Positions 51,866-60,779 of a stretch of DNA of 64,000 nucleotides are shown one piece after another. The stretch lies in contig CM114271.1 in assembly GCA_050084515.1 (NCBI GenBank), positions 53,630,001 through 53,694,000 of the forward strand, in the 5' to 3' direction. Every line of letters starts with the position of its first letter. The stretch's first letter is position 1. The stretch is from Blasia pusilla (lineage: Eukaryota > Marchantiophyta > Marchantiopsida > Blasiales). The position numbers and the translations under genes are program-made. The notes below the pieces were generated by a model, which worked only from the letters and a program-made list of their open reading frames with translations, made no database searches and was not told the origin of the DNA.

Positions 51866-54375
51866 TTGGCAGATGAGCACGTGCAGACCGCGTGGAGCGA
51901 GGCGTTTGCACCGGAGCGTGACGGGTCAGGGGAACCCGAGGTAGCAGGGAGTGCTACGATGACACCCTTGGATACCACACCCATTGTGTGGTGTATCCCA
52001 GAGGAGGATATTCGACTGTTAGATCTCTTCGGAGGGATTAGCACCGAGTTAGCGTTTTGCAGGCATGAGTGCGAGTACAGCAGTACCTGTATGTGGAGAG
52101 TGATGATGTTGCGAGGCGCGTCTCACTACGACATGTGGCGTAATTATACCTATATTTTCCCTACTTATTGTCTGCGTCCGCAGTACAGGGATATTTCGTT
52201 GTTGGGGGCACAGGACTTAGAGCGGGTAGGGACCATTGATTTGATCATTGTCGGTTGGCCATGTTAGGGCCAATCGAGTGCTGGACGAGGCAGCGGTGTC
52301 GTATAGTAAAATCAACCAGTGTGTAAACTCCTTCGTCATTAAGTGTTAGATAGAGTTTCATTAGTATTAAGTAAATTGGCTTAGAAAAAGGAGATTCTTA
52401 TGTTTAAACCTCTTTATGGTGCCTCTTTTATGCGGGCCCAACTTTTGGAAAAGGAGGTAATAAAAAAAAGATGACTTTATAAAAGTAAAGTAGTTGCTTT
52501 AATGAAAAGCAAAAGTAGTCTTGGTTGGTGGCTAGGTTAGTTGGGGTAATTTGGAAAATATCATATGGGTAAAAGAGGATATTTTGGAAGATATAAGAGG
52601 AAATCTACTTGTGTCAAAATATGATTGGCTAAGCCTTGAGAGGAAGCCATGTGGCACAAGATAAGATAAGCTCTATTTCGTACTCTTGTGGATCCCTTGT
52701 GAGTATATAAAGAGGAGGGACCTTCAAGGGTTCATCACCTTCTATTCCACATCTTGAGTCTCTCGTGTCTCTCTTGAGTGTATGGTTTTGGGATTGCTTG
52801 CTCTTCCAATGAGAGTGGATCATCCCTCTTGGGAGAGTAACTTGATCATGGTCTATTCTTCGAGAGGTTTCTAGAGTGGTGTGTGTGTGTGTGGGGGGGA
52901 TGAGAGGTTTGTCACCGTAGAGAATTTAGTCATACTAAAATAGCGGATGTTTTGGCTTGTTACTTTCCCAATGAGAGTGGATTACCCCTCTTGGGAGAAT
53001 AACTCCGCCAAAACCCATTCTTGAGGAGAGTAGAGAATGTCATCCAAGCATGGATAGGGGTGGAGCACAGTGTGCCCGACTTTCCCTTCCTCAATCCTTA
53101 CCATGTCAAGGTACTCTTTGTAGATAGGCACTGGTTCACTCGCTATTTAGTTTATCACTTTGGGGAGGCGTTCATGAACTAGGTCATGCAATCTCCAACT
53201 CCGGTGATTCTTCCTATCGTCACATATGGAAGGACATAGGATTGTACTTTGTATGTCCTTATATAGCGATCCATGGATGTCAATAGGCCTGGTCAAGTAG
53301 GGTTTAACACTAGTTGTGCTATCTTCCTCGTGTACAAACGTAAAATAGTTTATAGGGATTTTATAGTTAGGAATTTTGGGGTCCGATGTTACGAAGAAGT
53401 GATCGCCTCGGCACTTCCATTTGTGATACCTGTCGTGAGAGAATGGAGAGTGTACATCATAATTTTGTATTGAAAAAGGAGAACTTATTAGAGAGTTCAC
53501 CTTGCATCGACCGCATCTACCGCAGCTAGAAGGCCCGCCCTTGCTCGAAGAAAGATTCTCGACACGACAGCGGGTTGGCTGACACTCGGTCTAGGTTGTT
53601 TTGGGAGATGTTGAGGGTCTTACGGCAGTATCAAGAGCATCACTCTCATTCTCCAGCCTACATTTTGGAGAATGTGCCGATCTTAGGAGACTCCCGGTCA
53701 CGGGTGGTGACGAGTGCTCATCAGGTGCGTGCTTGGATCGGCCCAGCAATGTTCTTGGATGTGGCGAGTGTAGGTTCTAGAGCCCATCGCCCGTGTCTAT
53801 GGTGGACCAACTTGATGCCCCATGCGGTGTTATGGAGGGCGTATGCGAGAGTGCAGCGCCCCTCCCATTTGTTAGTGGATTCCATTCTGGATCCAGGTCG
53901 TCGATCACAAGCAGTCTGGCACGATGATCGACCACCGTTGATTGTGGTCAACAGGGTAGGCAGGCCGCAGGAAGCCTTGCCCACGTTTGTGAGTTTTCCC
54001 GCTTCCTATGCATACAAGGAGGCCGGTCGTGGCTTGGTTTGGGATGACCAGGTTCAGCGGTTAGTAGAGCCCAACGCCGACGAGAGAGAGGAAGCGATGG
54101 GATTTCCCACAGGAGTGACGGCAGTACCGTCAGTGTCAGAGGCATCACAACGCCATGTCTTGGGTCAGGCGATGGACCCGAATTGCTTGACATGGATCCT
54201 AAGCTTGGGAGTGGCTGAGCAGCGTCGTATGAGATCGCGACAGTTCACAGCGGTTGCGTTGGTGAGCCCCATGCCTATCGAGACGGTGGAGACATTGGCT
54301 GGGGTGAGACTCGAGGAGATCGGGAGAGAAAACCTTGGACTTCTTGGGATGTTTTGCACGTACGCAAGGAGATGA
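51866..54375 (+). pseudogene. Retrotransposon-borne C5-cytosine DNA methyltransferase (DNMT3/DRM-like), copy 1, split by a solo LTR
   Basis: Part 1 (51866-52267) has motif I LLDLFGGIS (52016-52042) for S-adenosylmethionine and ends in motif IV GWPC (52253-52264), which holds the catalytic Cys. A TAG at 52265-52267 replaces the Gln of PCQ, and the same frame then reads GQSSAGRGSG to the LTR at 52297. Part 2 (53575-54375, 266 codons) resumes LADTRSRLFWEMLRVL, motif VI ENV (53668-53676), motif VIII-like AHRPCLWWTNL, and a C-terminal EAMGFP...RHVLGQAMD block like the FGFP...LLGRS region of DNMT3/DRM. The order I-IV-VI-VIII with no long insertion fits a canonical C5 enzyme. Without the stop and LTR it would be about 400 aa and would methylate cytosine in DNA. 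It has no N-terminal PWWP, ADD or UBA domain. It is dead in its present form. Confidence 0.85.
52297..53569 (+). mobile_element. Solo LTR inserted in methyltransferase copy 1, 1,273 bp
   Basis: It starts TGTCG (52297-52301) and ends CGACA (53565-53569), a perfect 5-bp terminal inverted repeat of the TG...CA type. The target GCGG is duplicated at 52293-52296 and 53570-53573, and removing one copy restores the methyltransferase frame (AGC GGG TTG). The core promoter TATATAAA is at 52704-52711. No internal sequence remains, so this is the product of LTR-LTR recombination. Confidence 0.92.
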
Positions 54376-54483
54376 TAGCCACAACATCAAGTGTGGTTTC
54401 GGGCACTGCACGTGGAGGAGATCAGAGTTTGCAGTTGGATGTAGGAGAGCGGACGAGTGTTATTGTTCGAGACGGGGTGTCGT
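54376..54483. other. Junction between methyltransferase copy 1 and the left LTR fragment
   Basis: About 100 bp follows the end of the open frame. It does not clearly match the RT-proximal sequence after methyltransferase copy 2, so a rearrangement break lies here or just before. Confidence 0.5.
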
Positions 54484-54581
54484 GCGAATCCCCATCGTCA
54501 TACAACATACATCGCTGACATACCATACTCACATACATACATAACATAGACGAGAGTATCCACAAACGCAAGTGTACCACA
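54484..54581 (-). repeat. LTR-end fragment, near-identical to 54961-55054
   Basis: It shares GCGAATCCCCATCGTCATAC, CATACATAACATAGACGAG, CCACAAACGC and the terminal GTGTACCACA with the right end of the full LTR, differing by a few short indels and substitutions. It is separated from the next LTR start (TGAAATCC at 54584) by only AC. Confidence 0.9.
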
Positions 54582-54583
54582 AC

Positions 54584-55054
54584 TGAAATCCGTGAAAGAC
54601 CTACTGTCATAAAACACGTTTACAATCACATAAAATCGAGCCAAACCCACTCCACAATGGGAGAATCTAGGTCGAAGCTTGCGGGAAACACCATAGCCAA
54701 GAGCTCTACTCACTACCAAGGCTAACTCCCAACGCAATAGGCTCAACTCAAAGAACTGACTGTTCTTTGAGGGCAAGCCACCTTATACCCTCCAACCTAA
54801 GAGCGGGCCCTACTGGGAAAGTCACCCCCAAGTGAGTAACCCCCAACCCTATGTATGGAATCGCATCTCTACCAAGCCACTACGGTCCTACATAAGGAAT
54901 GGCCTCTACCAACACTATACTCTACGACATAATCCGTATGGTCATGACAAATTTGTCGTATGCGAATCCCCATCGTCATACAACATACATCGACATACCA
55001 TACTCATATACATACATAACATAGACGAGTATCCACAAACGCAAGTGTACCACA
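54584..55054 (-). repeat. 3' LTR, 471 bp
   Basis: On the minus strand it starts TGTGGTACACTTGCG and ends GGATTTCA (TG...CA). The left edge matches the start of the right LTR at 63847. The purine-rich TTAGGGGCGAGT lies directly before it. Confidence 0.85.
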
Positions 55055-55068
55055 ACTCGCCCCTAATC
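55055..55068 (-). promoter_or_regulatory. Polypurine tract of the 54.6-64 kb element
   Basis: The minus strand reads TTAGGGGCGAGT immediately before the TGTGG start of the 3' LTR, the position where plus-strand DNA synthesis is primed. The same block is recognisable in the old copy at about 31170-31200. Confidence 0.65.
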
Positions 55069-55535
55069 GGTTAGGTCCTCTAACTCCCGGGTAGCCCTAT
55101 ACATCTACTACATGCTATACACCTTCTTGGGTGCCCGAATCGAAGGTAGGGTGCTAGGTTGCCCCATCATTAGTCGCACATCCGTAATCCATATCATGCA
55201 AAGATCAAGTCATCTACCTCTCCTAAGTACATCGAGGACAAACCCACCTTCCAAAGAGGAACAACATCCAAACGTGGAGTCAAACACATCATGTGCCAAC
55301 CCCTAGAACACCGATCACACACCAACATACGGTGCGTTACAGTGAGACCCACACAACATGCACCTCAAGCTAGCACGTATCATGGCTAAGCTTGGGTCAA
55401 CAATACCATCCACATTTGGAAGATGACATGGCGCACAATTACGCACATGGTCCTTCCAAACAACTCCATCACGACCCTCCAACATGAGAACTCCGAAGCT
55501 AACACCTCACGCACTCGTAAAATAGTGCGCTGCCG
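55069..55535 (-). other. 3' internal region between integrase and polypurine tract
   Basis: No domain could be assigned. The block is conserved with the old element at 31200-31560, so it belongs to the family and may encode the integrase C-terminal tail or a 3' untranslated region. Confidence 0.5.
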
Positions 55536-56743
55536 TCACATCCAACGTTGTCGGGCAATCGCTGCAAATAGACATAGTCCCCACATGGAACCTACGAATC
55601 GATGGTCGATAACCTCCACCCGAATGGTTGCATACCGCAACGTATCCCTGTGTTGAGCAATGGCAAGATTCTCAAAGGTCATTGGCATAACTCTCCGAAA
55701 GAGCTCCGCTACCGAGAACACACCCTCATCCACATCTCTCGGGTCATCAAGGTTCACCACCTCACTAGACTCCCGACGCAATTGCCGCTTTGGCAAGTCC
55801 GATCTCGGCCGTATAATGTAAAAATAAGGTGAGAAGGAAGCCAAGGATGCTTGGCGATCGAACCTATACCCCATGGCTAACCATGGCAAATCGAATATCC
55901 GGTCTCCAAGATGCCCTTCAGAGGCCATACTTGCGCAATGCCCTCTTCACCGCCTCGAACCACACGCTCAGCCAAACCATCCGCCTCTGGATGATCTCGA
56001 GACGTGGTCCGATGATCAATCAACGCCTTGTCACATAAGACCGAAACTCACCCGAAACTCGACCTGGTCGGTCAAGATTTACCGGTGGTGCACCAAAATG
56101 ACTAAGCACTCTATCCGTAAACGATACGCCGTTCCTCACTTGCCTTGTCCGGTAATGCCACCAACTCAATCCACTTGGAGAAGTGCTCCACCATCACCAA
56201 CACATATCGATGATGTCGATACCAACGGTAACGGTCCCCAAAGTCCACACTCCAACGGTAACCCAACCCCATAATAGGCAAGGGGTGTAATTGTGGTGTA
56301 GGGGCATTAAATGATGCCTCACCCGGTCACAAACCATACAACGTGACACCAAGCTGCACTGAGTATGCATGCCACGCCACCAATATCGCCAAGGAGTAAG
56401 CTATACGACGCTTTACCCCAAAATGTCCCAACTCCTCATGGGCATGTCGCACAATGCGCTCTCTCGAGCCAAATGTGGCACTTCTCGTACTCTACCATCC
56501 TCCCACACGCGGAGAATATGTGTTCCCTCCAATCGATACCTCTTAGCACGTTGAAGAACACGGTCTCTCTCCTTGGCACTCACTATGTCGGCACCCTCTG
56601 GTCCGTAGGAACTCCAACACCAACGCATCATCATGAATATCACGCTGATCCTTACCACCATCTCCAACTTTAGGATTTGAAGGTCGCCATCTACCCCCTC
56701 GACTAGAGTAAGATATCATGTGGTCCTCCATACTAGAGTCCAC
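55536..56743 (-). pseudogene. Integrase (Ty3/gypsy), frameshifted
   Basis: The N-terminal side (56667-56413) has RVWEDGRVREVPHLARE and, in other frames, the HARE..HFG context of the HHCC zinc-binding domain. The core between 56400 and 55930 is frame-broken, with RTTSRDH-like and H.AERVVR-like stretches. 55928-55536 is open with LPWLAMGYRFDRQASLASFS and FRRVMPMTFENLAIAQHRD, the conserved segment after the DDE core in plant and algal gypsy integrases. The DDE residues themselves could not all be read because of frameshifts. Integrase inserts the cDNA into the host genome. Confidence 0.75.
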
Positions 56744-57080
56744 CTAACCAACATAAAAGGCGGATGCATGCCAACCTGGCACCATCTCCTCATCAACCTC
56801 GCCATGCCATCTAGCCCAGATTTGTATCCTCTTGGCTAGTACATGGGTTCCTACTCAACCCATCAAGATCAAGGTTGGCAACCCGTGTCTATGTACCACC
56901 CGGAAGTCATACTCTTGTAAGATAAGAGCCCACTTTGTGCAAGCTTCCCGTAAGCTTGTCCGACTCCATCAACCACTTGAGCGGTGGTGATCAGAACAAG
57001 GGTAAAGCGTGTGCCAAACAAGTAATGACTAAAGTGTGCCCCACCCCCACACTCTCGCCAAGCACTCTCCCTCATATGAA

Positions 57081-58400
57081 CTATAGCGCGACTCCATTTG
57101 CATTATCCAAACGACTTGCATAGGCCACCACAAACTCCATGTGCTCATCATCATGTTGTGTCAACACCGCTCCAAGTCCCAACCTACCCCAATCGTGTGT
57201 AATCGAAATGGGCGCCCCGATAGGTCTCCTCAAGATAGGCGCCGCCACCAATCGGGCCTTAAGCTCCACAAAAGCTCTCTCCCGATCATCTCCCAGTGTG
57301 CCACTCTTGATCTGATTTCAGAAATTGGTTCAAAGGCTTTGCCATAGCACTAAATCCCTTCACATACCTCCGATAGTAGTTCGCCAATCCCATGAATGCT
57401 CGAACTCTACTCATATCTATCGGACACGGAATAAGTGCAATAGCCTCCACCTTTGCTTGTCGAACTCCCAAACCACCTGGATAGATCACATGACCCAAGT
57501 ACTCAACATCCTCATGGAAGAACTTACACTTCCTGGATGCAACGTAGACCATGAGCTTTCAACCGCTCAAACACCATCTGCAAATGTATCGATGCTCCTC
57601 CACCGTGTTATCGAACACCAAGATATCATCAATGTAACACCGAACAAAATCCAACCTCGCTAGGATCCCGCCCATCACTCTTTGAAACTCGGCAGTGCAT
57701 TCTTCAACCCAAAGGGTAAGAATTTCCACCGGGTACAAACAATCCTTGCCATGAGAGTTGACACCCCAAAATCTTTGTCTTGGCCTTGTCACTCTCCGAA
57801 TCGACAATTGATGGTATCTCGTCGAAGATCCAAAATCTGAAAATCTTTGCCTGTCCCACCACATCAAAGATCTCTCAGGTGTAGGCATGGCATACCTATC
57901 GGCCTTGGTTTGCCGATTGATAGGACGGTAATCTCCACACATCCGCCTATCCGTGTAGTTGCCATGCATATCCTTTTTAGCAGGCATGACAAAGTGGTCG
58001 ATGCATACTCTCCATGCGACAACTCCACTAATCCAGCCCTCCAAAAGGTCCAGCGTCTACTCGAATCAAGTCCCTCTCCATATCACTATATCGATAGGGA
58101 CGACGGAAGATTGGCGTATCACTAGCCAAATCAATCCGTATACCGGGTCCAACCAGAGAACCCAACTCCTTCATGCTAAAGGCAAAACAACTCCTATAAG
58201 CACGAGGAACTATGTCAGCGCCGTTTCTCACCTCCCGTAAGCTTGGGCCCAAGTAATGGCTCCCAAGTCTCCTCCACTGGCACACTAGAGGGAGAGGACG
58301 ATGCCATTGGTCTTTGTGCAACCCCTTACAAGATGATACACCCTTAGCTACACCATCATCTCGAGCAAATAACTCCTCCACCAAAGATGAGCAACCAACT
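57081..58400 (-). pseudogene. Reverse transcriptase and RNase H (Ty3/gypsy), frameshifted
   Basis: The RT N-terminal region includes FRRPYRYSDMERDLI (about 58110-58065) and the DHFVMPAKKD and CGDYRPINRQTKADRYAMP stretch (58000-57890). Palm remnants and VMGGILARLDF precede the catalytic box YIDD (57625-57636) with ILVFDNT. The thumb region has VEYLGHVIYPGGL and RAFMGLANYYRRYVKGFSAM (57552-57320). RNase H starts with ELKARLVAAPILRRP and shows GLGAVLTQHDD and FVVAYASR (57269-57081). At least three frameshifts are needed to read through. RT copies the element RNA to cDNA, and RNase H removes the RNA strand. Confidence 0.85.
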
Positions 58401-58429
58401 CCACATGCCCAACCATTACATCCCATTTA

Positions 58430-59560
58430 CTCCAAGGATGCAAAATACTACTCTCCTCGCTTCAGCCGATGCCTCTACCGTCCCGGTAGCCATCGAGCTC
58501 ATTACAAGGGGTGGAAGACCCACGACATAGTCCAAAGTCGACGTATTTGCTTCGCCATACCAAGACTCAAAATCCAAGTCAAACAATTCAGGTCCATGGC
58601 CTGACCCAACACATGACGTCGTGAAGCCTCGAAATAGAAGCAACCGGCCACGCCAAGAGTAAATCCCATCGCACGCTCTCTCTCATCGGCGTTAGGCTCC
58701 ACCAACGCCGCACATGAGAATCCCATACAAGCCCGGGACCACCTTCCTCGTAGGCATGTGACGCGGAAAACTCACAAATGTGGGTAGTGCCATCCTAGGT
58801 GGCCCACACGGTTCACCACCGCCATGGGTGACCGATCAATAACCTCACCACTTGGGAAAGTCGCCCAAGATTCAAGATACTATCCACCTAAAGGCAAGGA
58901 TCCGCCGACCGCATCATATGCTCGACGTAGAACCTCCATAGGCAACAAGTTTGTCCACCACAAGCGTGGGCGATGTGCACGCTGAGCCAACTCGCTGCAG
59001 CATCCAACAACACCCTGGTCCAATCCAAGAGCGCACCTCATGAACACTCGCCATCATCCGGTCCGAATGTCACCCAACAATGGAACATTCTCCAGAATGT
59101 AAGCTAGAGCACGAGCCTGATGAACCTGAAGATGTCGTAACACCCGTAACATCTCCCAAAACAATCGAGACCTAGGGTCATGTAATCCCTCACCACGACC
59201 AACACGTGTATGACCCTGACATGGCCATCCAAAGCAATCACCAAATCCACAGGACCAATTCTCTCAAGGTCCTGCGCCCCGAACAATGCAATGTATGATG
59301 GTAAAGCACGCTGGTATCCACGAATAGCTTATGGCGGCAACAACTCAGGATATCTCCGCATCAATTGACCAATATGTCGGGATGAGACTCTCTGGGCCGT
59401 CTCATATCGCTCCACATACACGTATCTCCACACAGAATACCGCCTGCAACATTGCACCAAACCAAAGTGCTAATCCCACCAAAGAGATCTAACACACAAA
59501 TGCCCTCCGCGGATCTTTGCCATACAATGGGTGTAGTATCCAAAGGGATAACCCAATCGG
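58430..59560 (-). pseudogene. C5-cytosine DNA methyltransferase, copy 2, in place between protease and RT
   Basis: Motif I LDLFGGIS lies at 59489-59469 in a frame beginning PLDTTPIVW, shared with copy 1. Motif IV retains the catalytic PCQG (59224-59213). ENV of motif VI is at 59092-59084, then RAHRPRLWWTNL and the C-terminal EPNADERERAMGFTLGV and RHVLGQAMDLNCLTWILSL (58690-58575). At least four frameshifts or stops disrupt it (near 59470, 59345, 59228 and 59060). It keeps the catalytic Cys and Gln that copy 1 lost. Family knowledge: the Cys attacks cytosine C6 and the Glu of ENV stabilises the intermediate. After LSLG the two copies diverge, so they are from different subfamilies or the tail was replaced. 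Confidence 0.85.
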
Positions 59561-59869
59561 GCTGGGTAGTAGGAGTCCGCCGTGGGGCCTCCTCTTCCTC
59601 GTGAGGTATAATGACCTCACACCAAGCCTCTGCACTAGGCGTCGCCTCCTACCGTAGTGCACCCGCTGAACTCCAAAGTGGCACATCCAAAGATGAGGAT
59701 GCCCTTTGCTGCAAAAATAGGGACCTCCTCTTCCTCCTCATGCGCAGGAGAATCCATAGCGTAAACATGACCCTCCAAAAAGTCTCTGGCCAAGTGACTA
59801 CTCCACTAAAACCACCCACAGATGCTAACACTTTGTGGGGAAGACCCTCCTGTCGAGCCCCATAAATAA

Positions 59870-60480
59870 ATCTCACAGAACTTGGCTCATACGTCCATCC
59901 CGGATTGCCAACCTGGTCTATAAGAAGATTTGTCTCGGTCTAGTAATCCATCCGAAAACCCATCGGTACAATATCGCTCCTCCAACTAGTACATCATACG
60001 ACTCGGCCGATGTGACTATGCAGATACTCCCAACCGGGAGCTATCGGTCGCATGATCTGGTCTCAATCAGACATAAACTTCTCCCGTATCATGAATTGAG
60101 ACCTATCATTGGCTCCTCCAAGTGATGTTTGAATCTGGAATGGGCAAGGCTCAAGCTCGACCTCCGAATACCCAAACCAATACATGCCGCCTTTCCCAAC
60201 ATCAAGGTTGGGCACCGGAGTCTAACAAGACTCTATCCGGTCTATACACTGTCTGTAGGACTCACCAATCGGAAGATCCCACTCGGTTGTCCAACATACA
60301 TACACCAGGTGTAAGCCTCTCACGATCAATGGTGGCCGGCCGGGTAATGCATCCATCTTCGCCGGTCTTTGCCGCCGCCAAGTAGCATTGGTACTCAATG
60401 CTACTCGACATAGAGGGTCGCTCCACCGCAACACCCTCATCCACCTCAACACGTAGCAAGAATACACCCCACGTTCACAC
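59870..60480 (-). pseudogene. Retropepsin-like aspartic protease region
   Basis: The minus strand reads RVLLDSGAQP with the catalytic DSGA at 60222-60211, followed after a one-base frame change by LMLGKAACIGLGIRRSSL. A downstream block has SAESYDVLVGGAILY and RFIYGARQEGLP (about 60010-59840), as in the flap and second half of gypsy proteases. The stretch before DSGA (60459-60262) is open with VDEGVAVERPS and ERLTPGVCMLDN. The enzyme would process the Gag-Pol polyprotein. It is frameshifted at least once and holds several stops. Confidence 0.7.
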
Positions 60481-60779
60481 AACGTGGTCGCTAATCAAAT
60501 CTGAGCTAAGTCAACTCCTAAAGCCATCGGCTCCGTGGTCGAAAACAATGGGGATCCCAACATTGAAGTTGCCATCCGCACATCTGCATTGGATGTTGCA
60601 TCCGTGTGTCTACACGCGATGTAGGTGCCTCGATCCCCACTTTGCTCGGCTCAATAGGCTGCGTGAGGAACCATGGATGGAGTCCTAAGCACCTCAAACA
60701 ACAAGAATGACTGGGAAGCCTAGGCGCCTCCCGGCCTCACCCCTCTGTGGGTCCAACTCCACAAGAGCACCACGTGGCT

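Noticed and set aside
51866-54375. Bacterial-type restriction-modification methyltransferase from contamination or transfer
   Set aside because: The copy lies among plant retrotransposon relics, its sister is embedded in a gypsy polyprotein order, and the motif pattern (GWPC, ENV, AHRP.LWW, GF..R..LG) fits DNMT3/DRM better than bacterial enzymes.
54832-55074. Plus-strand 80-codon frame with a CESPSSYNIHR segment repeated at 54485
   Set aside because: The repeat is explained by the duplicated LTR end; the frame is inside the LTR and antisense to the element.
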